Shown here: positions 10,760 to 22,385 of the stretch, piece by piece
How the letters are laid out: each line of letters starts with the position of its first letter
How positions within the stretch are numbered: the first letter of the stretch is position 1
Assembly: GCF_905475395.1 (NCBI RefSeq)
Contig: NC_058342.1
Location: forward strand, 21,858,640-21,922,639
DNA: 64,000 nt
Direction of reading: 5' to 3'
Source: Chrysoperla carnea
Taxonomy: Eukaryota > Arthropoda > Insecta > Neuroptera > Chrysopidae
The notes under the pieces: generated by a model
What the model was told of the DNA's origin: nothing
The model's database searches: none
What the model saw: the letters and a program-made list of their open reading frames with translations, nothing else
Made by a program: the position numbers and the translations under genes

Positions 10760-11220
10760 AAATTATGTTCCTAAATCTTCCCAAACGATTTCCAATTGAA
10801 TAAGAACAGTTTTAAGGCAAAATAAAACTTAACATTTACATAAATTATAAAATAAATTATTCAGTGATATTTGAATATTGGCGCCATACTGCTATATAAC
10901 AATTAATGGTTCAGGTGTACGGTTAATTAACATAACCTATCAATCAATTAAAAAATAGGTGTAATTAATTAATTATACATTCCCAAACTCTGAAACCATG
11001 TTTATCGTAATTCCCAAATGATTTCCTTTCGAAAAACATAAAAATTAAGTGGATTTAATTTCCTACCTGCTAACTATACGCTGAAAAAAGAATCATTAAT
11101 TACAGGAAAACTAATAATTCCCAAATTCTAAAATTATATTCCCAAATCTTCCCAAACGATTCCCAAATGAATGGAAATAGTTTGAGTGAAAAATAACAAT
11201 TTTATCTGCTAACTATACGG
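10760..11220. repeat. Diverged repeats of a CCCAAACGATTCCCAAATGAA block
   Basis: AATCTTCCCAAACGATT followed by TCCAATTGAA or CCCAAATGAA occurs near 10768 and 11143, with related TTCCCAAATGATTTCC near 11013. GCTAACTATACG occurs near 11077 and 11207. It looks like overlapping decayed copies of one element; the boundaries are unclear. Confidence 0.55.
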
Positions 11221-11806
11221 AACTACTTAATTACTTGATCACCAGTCAGTGTTTCCAACTCTCAAAAATTTTTCTCCTTAAAGCTTCAACCAAAAACCCC
11301 TAAAATCCCTACAATTACTGCGAGATTCCCCTTAAAAAAAAAAAAACATTATTATAAAAATATATTATTAATAAAATAAACAAATATTATTACATTAATT
11401 ACATAATCATTTATAAATAATTAATCAATAATCAAATACCAAATTGAATTATTTGAAATATATAATTATTCGTTTGATTTTTTAATCACAAAAAAGTGAA
11501 TATTCGAAGTTGAAAAAAAAAAATTCCTAAAAATATAATACCCCTAAAAAAATCCCATTAGACTTTTTTAATCCCTAAATTTGGGGAAAAAACCCTAAGT
11601 TGGTTACCCTGTCACCAGTAAACACGAGTAACATTCCGTTTTTTGATTTAAAATTCGGCACTGCACATTTAACTGTCATAATTACAACTCAACCAAAACC
11701 TACAAATAAAAAAATACACACTAAAAAATAATTTTTGTGATTTTACTGCTTTGAGCTATTTAAATGAATTGGCCAAGTTTTAAGCTGTAATTCAATATAA
11801 AATACA

Positions 11807-13459
11807 ATGGATGGTAATAATTTTTTTAATTATGATTATTTATATAATATTTATTTTAATGAAAAATAAAAAAATAATAATAAATGAAAATTTTGTTTAG
11901 AATTGAGAGTCAAAGAAGAAGTTATTGAGAATGACGAAAATGAACGAATTAAAATCCAACAAGCATTGCACACAGAATTAATAATCAAGGAAGAAAATGA
12001 TGATGATAGCCAACAAGAAAATGATTCTTGTAATGAGGAAACATTATTTGAAATGAATTCAAAAAATAATGAATTCTGTGACAACGTTATTGAAAATGAA
12101 CGGATTAAAATCGAACAAGCGTTGCACACAGAATTAATAATTAAAGAAGAAAATGATGGTGATAGCCAACAAGAAAATGATTCTTGTAATGAGGAAACAT
12201 TAGTTGAAATGAATTCAAAAAATAATGAATTCTGTGACAACGTTATTGAAAATGAACGAATTAAAATCGAACAAGAATTTTCTGACAAAATTAATGAAAA
12301 TGAAAGAGTTGAACAGGAGCTACACTCACAACTAATCGTAAACTATGAAAATTATGATGAAATGTTTAATGGAACTGAAACCGCTTCAAATAATCAACAA
12401 GTGTTCAACGAAAATTATTTTTGTGAAATTTGTGATAAAACATTTGAAACTAAAATTAAATTGTGTAAACATAAACAAATACATAATGTGTGTGATCGTT
12501 GTAATAAACAATTTAACAAAAAAGGAAATTTAATTCGACATAAACGCATTCATACAAGACAAAAAACACTACTATGCGATGTTCGTAAAAAAACATTTAG
12601 CTATCGAAGCAGTTTAGTTGAAAATAAACGATTACGTACTGGAAAAAGATCTGTTTCATGTGATGTTTCTACTAAAAAGTTTACCCGGAAATCTCATTTA
12701 GTAGAACATAAACGATTACGTACTAGAAAAAGATCTGTTTCATGTGATGTTTCTAATAAAAAGTTTACCCGGAAATCTCATTTAGTTGAAAATAAACGAT
12801 TACATACTGGAGAAAAGGCTTTTTCATGTGATAATTGTAATAAAAAGTTTACCCAGAAATTTAATTTAGTTCAACATAAACGAATACATACTGGAGAAAA
12901 GGATTTTTCATGTGATGAATGTTATAAAAAATTTACCAGGAAATTTAGTTTAGTTCAACATAAACGAATACATACTGGAGAAAAGGCTTTTTCATGTGAT
13001 AATTGTAATAAAAAGTTTACCCAGAAATCTCATTTAGTTAGACATAAACGAATACATACTGGAGAAAAGGCTTTTTCATGTGATAATTGTAATAAAAAGT
13101 TTACCCAGAAATCTGATTTAATTCGACATAAACGAATACATAATGGAGAAAAGGTCTTTTCATGTGATGAATGTTATAAAAAATTTACCTGGAAATCTAG
13201 TTTAGTTAGACATAAACAAATACATAATGGAGAAAAGGTCTTTTCATGCGATAATTGTAATAAGAAGTTTATCCGAAAATCTAACTTAGTTAAGCATGTT
13301 TGTAATAAAGCATACAAACTTAAAAAGAGTTTAATAAAGCATAGACTTGTAAACTTAGGTCCACCGTACGCATGTGAAGACTGTGACAGAGTTCTTCCCA
13401 ATAAACAAAAATTAAATAATCATGAACATAAAAATATTATTATTTTAATAAACAAATAA
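11807..13459 (+). CDS. C2H2 zinc-finger protein, two coding exons
   Basis: Coding exon 1 is only 11807-11813 (ATGGATG, then GTAATA). Exon 2 is 11901-13459 after TTTTGTTTAG, giving MDELRVKEE... and 521 residues. The start is inferred from splice sites; the exon 2 frame itself has no early ATG. The acidic N-terminus holds a 52-residue in-frame tandem duplication (bases 11936-12247) with the motif LHTELIIKEE, shared with the other zinc-finger genes here. About twelve finger units follow from residue 175. Fingers 1-2 and 6-10 are intact. Fingers 3-5 have lost ligands (second Cys to Arg or Ser, His to Asn or Arg), finger 11 is fused to the next by a deletion, and the last is degenerate. Tail IIILINK. 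Probably a nuclear DNA-binding regulator; target unknown. Confidence 0.85.
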
Positions 13460-13699
13460 ATAATTATTAAAAATTAAGAAACAAGTCTTTTATTTTACAA
13501 AATCTTTTATTTACAGAGTTGCTACTTCTCCGACAATTCCCGATATCATAAAGCATAAAGCCTACAAAGTCAAACGACCAAAAAAATCCAATGGTGTCAC
13601 ATATGATAACAAATTTAAAAAAATTATGTTACTTAAAATTATTTTTAATTCTATATTAAACTAGGCCAGATCTTAGTTACAAATAAATTTTTTATAAAA

Positions 13700-14112
13700 A
13701 ATATTGATCGGATACCGACTTACATTTTTATATTATATGTAAGTTATAATTTGAGTCAATTTTTACTCAAATTGGGTTAGATCTGTGATTTTCATTTGAT
13801 CATATAAAATTTCATACGTGAAAACAGTAACCTGATTTATTTTCCCCAATGTAGGCAGCTTTATATTAAAAACTTGGTTTTTATGGTGTTAGTTTTTTAT
13901 AAAATAGAATTCTATTTTAAAATTTATGTAGAAATTTACTATTTATTTATTTAAATTTATATGTAAGAGTAGATTATTCGATCGGATGTCGACTTACATT
14001 TTAATGTAAGTTATGATTTTAAATCAGACCATATAAAAATTTTGCATTTTGCACAAAATACTTTCAAAAAGGTTCGTTTCTATAATGTCAAAATGTAGGT
14101 AGCTTTAAATAC
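13700..14112. repeat. Direct repeat of about 140 bases, two diverged copies
   Basis: Copy 1 (about 13705-13868) and copy 2 (about 13978-14110) share GATCGGAT, CGACTTACATTT, TGTAAGTTAT, then a gap, then ACCATATAAAA or TCATATAAAA, and finally AATGTAGG(C/T)AGCTTTA. No gene; this lies downstream of the zinc-finger gene. Confidence 0.65.
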
Positions 14113-14749
14113 ATGTTTTCTTCTCGACACCAGATGTCAGCAATAGGAAAAAAACATGGCCGCGCCCATATGAACAAGAAATTCGATACCCCTTAATAAC
14201 AAAAATAACAAGACACATGACTGAAGCTATTAACGATTCATCTGAAAAAAAAAATTCACTAATGAATATGTGCAGGAAGTGTTTCAATGGTTAGTTGATT
14301 ACTTTTTAGTAGAGTCCAAAGAATTTCTTCATACAGCGAATAACCCTGGGAATAAACAAGCTGATAAATCTAGAATACAAAATCTAGAACAAAATTCAAA
14401 GATAGAAAACAAGTGACAAATTAACCAAATATATATTTAAAACACCCACTAGAAAACAACAATTATACTACAATATCTGGATGACCGAGAAACGACATAC
14501 ACCAATAGATGTCAGGCACAGTCCTATTTTACATTGTATGTTTCAATTTTTCATGAAAAGACGGATAAAACGACATTTCTGATAAATGAAACCTAGCTAC
14601 ATAATTACTCTTGAAGGCATTAGTAAATCGGAATTCATATTTTTATTATAATTTTAGGTTATCTTGATATTACGTATTTCTTGGGCACTTCGATGTTAGT
14701 AAATCTATAAGCCCAAAAGACAAAATGTAGAAGATCTTGGCAACCGGTA

Positions 14750-15117
14750 ATTAAATTATATCACATTAGTTTCATTTTTAATTTTTTATAAAAAGTAACA
14801 ATTTTATTCAAAATATCATAATTAAAAAAAAGTTATATAAAATTTATATTAAATTGTATATCAAATTAGTTACATTTTTAATTTTTAATAAAAAATAACA
14901 ATTTTATTCAAAATATCATAATTTAAAAAAGTTTTACAAAATTTATATTAAATTATATCACATTAGTTAACAATTCTATCCAAAATATCTTAATTAAATC
15001 AAAGTTGTATGAAATTTATATTAAATTATATCAAATTAGTTTTATTTTAATTTTTTAATAAAAAGTAATAATTTTATTCAAAAAATCTTAATTAAAACAA
15101 AATTGTATAAAATTTAT
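14750..15117. repeat. Tandem array of four units of about 98 bases
   Basis: Each unit runs ATTAAATT(A/G)TATATCA...ATTAG..., then ATTTTATTCAAAATATC, then AAAATTTAT. The third unit is shortened to about 73 bases. Strongly AT-rich satellite-like DNA. Confidence 0.85.
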
Positions 15118-15149
15118 TTTACTTATAATTTCTAATGTGTAGAAAAAAA

Positions 15150-16080
15150 TTCTGATCCCAAACTGTGGCCTTTAGATTTACGCAAATAGCAAAAAAATAT
15201 ATTTTCAACTATTATAAGCATTTTTTGTCCTCTGACATTTTTTCCTAAACGTCACCGTTTTTTAATAAGATACAACCGATCAAAAAAATCAACAAGTTCC
15301 TTATTTTGATGAAAATTTGATATTGGCAAAATTAACAATTATTGTGTGGTTTTGATCAAATATTTGATTCAAAACCAATTGGAACTTATAATTTGGACCT
15401 TTCTAAACAATTTTTATTGTATGACTTTTTGCGTTTTAATGGCGGCGTTTTAATAATAAAATTATTAATATAATAAAATTGCGCTTTTGTAGGCTAAAAT
15501 TTTATCAAATAATCTGACGATTATCGAGTAGTTTTGATCAAATATTTATTTAGAAAACCAACTAAGTTTATTTTTTTGATTATTCTTAACACTTCTAGCA
15601 GGTTAAGAATTTAAGAAACTAAAAAACCAATTTTATTACATTTTCATCGAAAATTTTTTTTTTTTACATTTTTTTAATCGCCTATATCTCCAAAACGGTG
15701 AGGTAAGGTAAAAAAATCCAAGAGACAAAAATGGCTTAGAATAGTCAAAAATATCAAATAAGTTGTTTTTTAATTAAATATTTGATCAGAACCATTCGAT
15801 AATCGTCAAATATTTGATAACAAAATTTTAGTCTAAAAAAGCGAATTTTTTTTAAAACGCAGACATATGTCGAAAAAGGTGAGGTTAGATGAAAAAGTCT
15901 TTCAAAACATTGTTTAGAAATGTCCAAAATATATGATACAAATCGTTTTGAATCAAATATCTGATCAAAACTATAAAATAATAGTATTTTTATACGAATT
16001 TTTTTTTAAGAAAGGACAAAAAAACGTTTGGTTCAAAGTATAATATCCAACAGATTTTTCGCAAAAATTTTCATTTCAGA
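15150..16080. mobile_element. Large imperfect foldback, about 930 bases
   Basis: The left arm (about 15160-15640) is the diverged reverse complement of the right arm (about 15690-16070), centred near 15660. Paired blocks include GTTTTGATCAAATATTTGAT, GACGATTATCGA and ATTTCTAAACAAT. The innermost bases hold a short unpaired stretch (TATCTCCAAAACGGTGAGGT). No coding capacity. It resembles foldback elements rather than a transposon with short ends. Confidence 0.7.
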
Positions 16081-16623
16081 TTTTGATAAAATTCGTTATA
16101 TAAGCAAATGTTTCAGGGGATAAAGCTATGATCAGATTTCAGCTGATATTTCGGAAACTATTCATTTCATCGTTAAATATTCGAAGATTTTGAATTTTAT
16201 TATAGATCAAATATATGATACATAACGAGTTTTATCAAATTCTGAAACAAAATTACAATATTTAATAAAAATTCCCAAAAATTAAAAAAAAATTTCATTT
16301 CCGTATAAAAAAAAATTCATTATATAAAAAAATTTAGACCCCAAAAATACAAAAATCAAACAAATTTTCCATAGTCCATGTCTCAAAATAAAAAATATGG
16401 AAAAAAAAAAAATTACTCTGTTAACAAAATATAGACGACGCCACATGACGAACTCCTAAAATAAATAAACTATCCTCTAAAATCAACATTGGTATGCCTT
16501 AAGTTCGTAAATGAAGGGGTAATTTCCGAACAATCAAATTTAGTGAACAAAATGACTTTATTATAAAAGATCTTACCTACAAATTCTTGGATAAAATTTC
16601 GAAGACCGATAATTATTTATATT

Positions 16624-17439
16624 TTAATCATCATCATCCGTTTCCAAACACTGATTTTCCAACGGATTTTCAGGAGTTGATGTTATCGAAAGAAGTGATA
16701 TTTCAGCACCATTATTTATAAGTTCTGTAAATACACGTCCCTTCAGTGATTTTTTACAGTCATCTGATTGCCGTAATTTCGCTATATTTACTGTCTGTTT
16801 TGGTGAACATTGTCGTGGTCTGGACCGTGGAATATTTGGTACAGAACCTAGCGTAAGACTGTTCCATGTTAATTCTGTTCCTGCTCGATTTTCAAAGGTA
16901 GAACTTCTTTTTAAACGAGTACCTTGTGGGCAAATAAATCTTCGACTTGTTCGAATTTCGTAGCACTCCCGTGAAGTTAAATTGTGCAACTGTGAGTTGA
17001 CACTGCGTGAGCTGTTACAGCTGTCACGTGGCTTCATTTCAATCATTCTTTGGACAGTTTTATACTCATTAAACTTATGGAATTTTTTATTAATTTCAAT
17101 CAGATTGTTTTTGTTTAATTTGTTTTGTGTTATTTCGTCATTTTTACAAACGAGAGCCGATGGTTCAATTTCTATTCTTATGTTAAGATCCATATACATG
17201 CTTGAACTCGAACTGGTTTCAGAAATACCCATAATGGAATTAAGTTCCATACCTTTTGATATCGATGGTACCATGCTTGAACTTGAATTGGTTGCAAAAA
17301 GCCACAACGGAATAAGGAGCCAAAGATTTATTTCTCTTCCTCTATTTTCTAGGCTATTTCTTCGAATAAGCTCGTTTTTATTATTTTTTAAGTTTAAATT
17401 TTGGTTATAGTTAAGAAATGTTGCTATTTTATTAAACAC
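16624..17439 (-). CDS. Uncharacterised 271-residue protein, single exon
   Basis: One uninterrupted frame from ATG 17439 to a stop at 16624. I do not recognise the product. A hydrophobic stretch around residues 38-50 (NLWLLIPLWLF) could be a membrane or buried helix. Serine runs follow at 52-56 and 77-81. Residues about 155-215 are basic and rich in Ser, Thr and Arg, with CPQGTRLKRSSTFENRAG, resembling the phosphorylation-prone linkers of signalling proteins. The C-terminus is very acidic (ETDDDD). Length, codon use and lack of repeat character suggest a real gene or an exon of one. Splice sites were not resolved, so it may be a large exon of a longer gene or a retrocopy. Its neighbours give no clue. 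Confidence 0.6.
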   Translation of the reverse strand: MFNKIATFLNYNQNLNLKNNKNELIRRNSLENRGREINLWLLIPLWLFATNSSSSMVPSISKGMELNSIMGISETSSSSSMYMDLNIRIEIEPSALVCKNDEITQNKLNKNNLIEINKKFHKFNEYKTVQRMIEMKPRDSCNSSRSVNSQLHNLTSRECYEIRTSRRFICPQGTRLKRSSTFENRAGTELTWNSLTLGSVPNIPRSRPRQCSPKQTVNIAKLRQSDDCKKSLKGRVFTELINNGAEISLLSITSTPENPLENQCLETDDDD

Positions 17440-17924
17440 GATTTTATCCGGTTAATCACAGACCTCCTAAATTATTTATAGACCTTCTATGATGTTTTCT
17501 ATGAAAAAAGATTTTTTATTAACCTTTAGTCAATAGGGCTTTTCATTTTAAAATCACGATTCACATTTGTTTCGTACTAAATAATTTATAACCAATGTGA
17601 TAAAATGAATAACAAATATCTTCTATCTTAGTCCTACTTATTGCTGTTAGTACGAAAAAATAAATTCTGCAAATTCTGCACTTGCGCATATGACATGATG
17701 AAAAGGTCTATTACATACTTGTTTTATTTAAGTTAGGTAAAATTTTCGAGAGACAACGCAAAATCAATTTACTTGGATTTTTATGACGTCATCCAGTAAC
17801 GTAAAAAACATTTTTTTGATAATTTAGCCAAAGATCAGATATGTAAAATTTAATAAAAATTTTGAAACTTGTGACCCTTATTTCTACATCTAACTTCTAT
17901 TAAATGAATAAACCTTCTATGGTG

Positions 17925-18275
17925 TATAGGCAGTGTTGATTACGCAATCGTTTGTTTTTTACGTCATGTAAGCAAAGAAAGATAGTCACTCTTACACACA
18001 CAGTAAAATAGTATCTTTCTTCTCACTTCCTCAGTGTACATAATAATAAACAAACACTTGATATAATACAATATACGTACACATAAAATATTTCTTCTAC
18101 CCTAATTTGCGCTCTTACGGGTAAACAGTGATGTTTTCGAAAAAATGTTTCAAACAAAAGTTGTTAATTCTTTAATAAGAAACATGTTTTATATTTAAAT
18201 CTTTGTTCTATCTCAAACGGTTTACAAGATAGGTCCTAGGGGCTTAGGACCCAATTGATCTGTGCTGCTCATTTT
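17925..18275 (-). mobile_element. Family B element, partial, minus orientation
   Basis: Contains the reverse complement of B blocks: AGGCAGTGTTGATTACGC, TAAACAGTGATGTT, GAAAAAATGTTTCAAACAAA, TTTGTTCTATCTC and AACGGTTTACAAGATAGGTC. It breaks off before the TCTG tract, so about 200 bases are lost. Confidence 0.8.
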
Positions 18276-19089
18276 TAACACAGTACTTTATCGAAGAAAT
18301 CACAATATTAGTAATTGTAGAAAAATTAATCGGTGAATGAGCTGCAAAAAAGTTTTCATCATGGAGAAAATTTATCACAGAATCTGTTTATGGAAAAAAC
18401 ACATTATCTTACGGCGCTTTCCAAAAATAAAACATAAAAAAGCTTTTTTTTGACGCTTTTACGATATTTTTAGAACATTTTCTTACATTTAAGCAGTTTT
18501 TTTTTAAATTTGTTCATAATTTTCAGCATTTTTGTTTGTTCGTATATTGTTTATTTATGGAAAATTAAATAAAAATGCATGCTTTAAATTGACAATTCTC
18601 CATGTACTATTTATGACTCTTTTTTGTTTCTACTAACATTTCACTATGTATGAACGTTTGTTCGATATTAATTCAAAAAACTTACTGTTACTTTACAAAT
18701 ACAATACATGTAGGTACTTGAAAAAAATATCAATCACATTCCATAAAAATTCGGCAATGTTCGCGTAGCGAAAGGGGCACCGAAAGAAACCAAAGTACCA
18801 CTTTAGTTTAAACAACCTATATTTTCTAACATTTTGTCTGTTTGACATTGTCATCAAAATGGTGAACGATCTTACCCACATAAATATATTATACTCTGTA
18901 CGTGAGGAAACCTTAGATTTATTAAAATGATTAACATGTAACAAGTCTTTGTAGATGTCTCCTTGCATCAAAGACTAAAAACAATTTTAAATGAGGTTAA
19001 AAAACTGCCAAGCAATTCATTTCATAGCATAAAATAAAATACTGAAAGATACTTTTGTAATTAGGGAAGATAATTCGATATTAAATCAC

Positions 19090-20139
19090 ATGTCAGACAA
19101 CAGCAGTGTCAGTGTTAATAAAAAGGGGGGACGGATTCAAGAAAATGAGGAGCTTTTAATTGCAATGAATTATGAAAACATAAAACTTGAAAAAGAATTA
19201 AGAACAGAATTTATTAATAAAGATGAAATATTTGATGGAAGTGATATTATCGATATAATTGAACCAATTAAGGAAGGGAATGTTCCATTGGAGCATAAAC
19301 AAATAAAGAAGGAAATATTAGACGTAAATGTTACATTAAAACATGAAGATATTGATTTAAATGAAGACTATTACGGCCAAAAATATCAACATCTTGAACT
19401 TAGCCAGCAATTAAATACTGAATTTATAATTAAGGATGAAATATTTGATGAAAACCTTTTAGAACATCAACCAAGCCATAGTGAAGACAAAAGTTTTTCA
19501 TGTAAAGAAAGTGATAAAATAATTGAAAATAAACGAACTCATATTGTGGAAAAAAGTTTTTCATGTGAAGTTTGTAATAAAACATTTACCCAGCCAGGTA
19601 ATTTAATTAGACATAAGCGAACTCATACTGGAGAAAAACCTTTTTCATGTGAAATTTGCAATAAAACATTTGCTTGTCAAAGAAGTTTAATTATTCATAA
19701 ACGAACTCATACTGGGGAAAAACCTTATTCATGTGACGATTGTGATAAAACATTTACTTGTCAAAGTAATTTAATTACACATAAACGAACTCATAGTGGA
19801 GAAAAGCCTTTTTCATGTGAAGCTTGCGATAAAAAATTTACTCAGCGAAGCAGTTTAAATTTACATGCACGAATTCATAACGGAGCAAAACCATATTTAT
19901 GTGAAGTTTGTGATAAAACATTTGCTTATAAAAATACCTTTATTGATCATAAACGAACTCATACTGGAGAAAAACCTTTTTCATGTGAAGTGTGTGATAA
20001 ATCATTTATTAAGAAAGGCAATTTAATTGGACATAAACGAACTCATACTGGCGAAAAGCCTTATTCCTGTGAAGTTTGTAATAAAAAATTTGCTTTAAAA
20101 CATACTCTAAATGATCATAGGCGAACTCATTCTTATTAG
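19090..20139 (+). CDS. C2H2 zinc-finger protein, seven intact fingers
   Basis: A 349-residue protein starting at ATG 19090; there is a possible upstream splice acceptor at 19062-19064, so an earlier 5' exon is not excluded. The N-terminal part is acidic and carries the family motif twice, LRTEFINKDEIFD (residues 37-49) and LNTEFIIKDEIFD (108-120), with IKKE at 72-75. A first degenerate finger (CKESDK) precedes seven good C2H2 fingers with TGEKP linkers, from about residue 157 to 347. The stop follows HSY inside what should be the next linker. Downstream bases still read as a decayed eighth finger (TTTTCATGT, then TGTGAT), so the protein is shorter than its ancestor. Likely a nuclear regulator; target unknown. 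Confidence 0.85.
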   Translation: MSDNSSVSVNKKGGRIQENEELLIAMNYENIKLEKELRTEFINKDEIFDGSDIIDIIEPIKEGNVPLEHKQIKKEILDVNVTLKHEDIDLNEDYYGQKYQHLELSQQLNTEFIIKDEIFDENLLEHQPSHSEDKSFSCKESDKIIENKRTHIVEKSFSCEVCNKTFTQPGNLIRHKRTHTGEKPFSCEICNKTFACQRSLIIHKRTHTGEKPYSCDDCDKTFTCQSNLITHKRTHSGEKPFSCEACDKKFTQRSSLNLHARIHNGAKPYLCEVCDKTFAYKNTFIDHKRTHTGEKPFSCEVCDKSFIKKGNLIGHKRTHTGEKPYSCEVCNKKFALKHTLNDHRRTHSY

Positions 20140-20299
20140 AGAAACACGCTTTTCATGTTAAGCCTGTTAGTGTGATCAAATAAAAAAAAAATGGCTTCAA
20201 TTATTATTAATTCATTTTATTTACAAATAAATACTTTAATTATTATTAATTTCATTCATTTTTTTTTTTTATATATAAAAATAAATTTTTATTTTCAGA

Positions 20300-20420
20300 T
20301 CGTTTCCTCCCTTGCCCAAACTACTTATACCTACGCCCGCGAGATAAGAATAACTTTTTTCCACTCATTTGCATAGAAAATATTTTTTTACCGCACGCAT
20401 TTTCAACCAATCAAATTACA
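20300..20420. repeat. Block shared with 1020-1120
   Basis: Second copy of the zinc-finger 3' flanking block; ACCGCACGCATTTTCAACCA is intact. It lies about 160 bases beyond this gene's stop. Confidence 0.6.
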
Positions 20421-20727
20421 GTAACTTTTTTAATGTTATTGTTCTAGTTTTCCCAAGAACTCATGAGAAAGGAAGCGTATGGTTAGGCTATTCTGAAAGG
20501 AGGCTGTGTTCCTAATTAAAGAATATATTTTTAGAAAAAAAGGAAAAAGTGCGACTTATATTAATTGTAGGACGCCAAACTTTAGCTAAACTGTAATTTT
20601 CGCTCAAAATGCTATATTTTTTGTAACATTTCTATTTTGTTTTTTCTTCTATGGAGCACATACAAGAAACACTTTCTTTTTTATTAACCGACGAAAAACA
20701 AAAAGAGGAAGATTCTCAATTCAGCGC

Positions 20728-20890
20728 GTTTTTTTTAATGTATGATTATGCATAACTTTTTACAGAGTAGTCCGATTTTAATAATAGGAATTAGCTCCTA
20801 AGAGTGGGAAAATACTTAGGGATGATTTAATTTTTTTTTTTTATATATGATCACGCATAACTTTTTACAGGGTAGTTCGATTTTGATAAT
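20728..20890. repeat. Direct repeat of about 55 bases, 105 bases apart
   Basis: TGATYAYGCATAACTTTTTA, then CAGRGTAGTYCGATTTT, occurs at about 20740 and 20845. No gene here. Confidence 0.75.
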
Positions 20891-21535
20891 TTTTTATTGT
20901 ATACCTCATAGCTGGTCTCACATAAATTTGGGGAAAAAATTCCTATCCTAAAAATAAGTATCATTCATTGTTCACTCATAGATTTTAATGCTGACTTGTG
21001 TATTACAAAAACTCACTAAAAATAATAATAAAATAAAAAAAAAACGCAAAAAATAAAACCGGCGAAATGTACAAAAAATTTAAAAATAATTTTTAATGAA
21101 GTGACTCCAATCAATAATTTCCTTGTGAGCAATGACGTTTCGAAGTCGAATGAATCAATTTTTATTTAGCTAAGACAACATTATCAGTTCGGAGTTTGGA
21201 GTTAACATGCTTATAACAAGATTGTTCGAAAGTGCAATCGATTGGCTGTATCATCTTTTCACAATGCCTTAAAACTGGCTACCAGCCATCTGCCTTTAGA
21301 TGCAACTTACTCTTAGCATGGATAGCAGTGATCTAAAATATAATTACGTTTCACAACTAAAAACATATTTTCAGATGGTTATGAAAGCACCTATTGACTT
21401 CTGAAAATCTTGCTGTTTTAAAAAACAAAAAAACCTATTTAATACAACGATTAAGCGAGGATTATTTAATTGGATCAAATCCGCATAAAACAGTCATCAT
21501 TTACGCCTTTGTATTAGTATATAATATCTAATAAT

Positions 21536-21859
21536 ACCTTCTTAGATACAACTCGCACAAGTATTACAAAACTCAGACTCATTTACCAAGCCAGAACAAG
21601 CAATAACAAAGTGACTCATTTCTACGCCAACGACAATAGCTACAACATACAAAACAATCAAAATTGTACAATATGTAACATACAGGAAGAAGAAACTGTA
21701 ATAAATATACTCCTGAAATGTCCCCTGTACAACAACCTGAGGGAATATTATTTGTTCAAATATCTAAACAATTTCAACATACGCAAAATCGAACAATATT
21801 TTAAAACATTAAATTCAAGCACATCTAGTGCTAATTTATTAGCACATCAAAACAAATAG
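21536..21859 (+). pseudogene. 3' end of a LINE reverse transcriptase ORF
   Basis: An open frame reads KLRLIYQARTSNNK, FYAND, then CTICNIQEEETVINILLKCP followed by a Y-x2-LR pattern. This Cys-x2-Cys ... His/Asn ... Cys arrangement, with EEET before it and CPLY after, is typical of the C-terminus of Jockey/I-type non-LTR reverse transcriptases. The His of the knuckle is replaced by Asn. Only about 105 codons remain, truncated at the 5' side as LINE copies usually are. A stop lies at 21857-21859. No polyA tail is evident. Confidence 0.6.
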
Positions 21860-22385
21860 GGTTGCCTCCTCTCCAGATTTGATCGGGAGACTCTCGAAAC
21901 CGTTTAGTTTAACCTGACTCCCAATATCAACATAAATTCTCCCGAGTTCAGTTAAAAAATACTTTTTCATTAGTTGTTTCAAATTCAGGTATTGTATACT
22001 GCGTCTGACGCTCAACGTCAGCCGCAGCATAGGAAGCAATCCTTTAATACTTAAATATTTTGATAAAAGTGTAAATAAAAGGTTGCTTTAGAATAAAGAT
22101 TGCTAGTTCTTTACTATTTATTTTGTTAATATTTCTATTAGGTGCAAATAAAAAATTAATAATAAATGTCATTTAATAAGGGGTATACATTAGTACACAT
22201 AAAAATATGTTAATTAACGCCAGATATTAATTTTTGTAAATAGGTGACTTTAACTTCAAGATAGATAAAAAAAAGACGCATAAATTGAGTATAGAACGAC
22301 AACGCAAGCTTGTACAAAATAGAATTAAAAACGATTAATATTTTTTTTTTTTTTTTTTAACATTATACATTATATAGCATATAAC

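Noticed and set aside
14750-15117. Possible CRISPR-like array
   Set aside because: Units are contiguous and diverged without unique spacers; this is eukaryotic AT-rich satellite.
16982-17410. 142-codon plus-strand ORF
   Set aside because: Antisense to the better 271-codon frame at 17439-16624.
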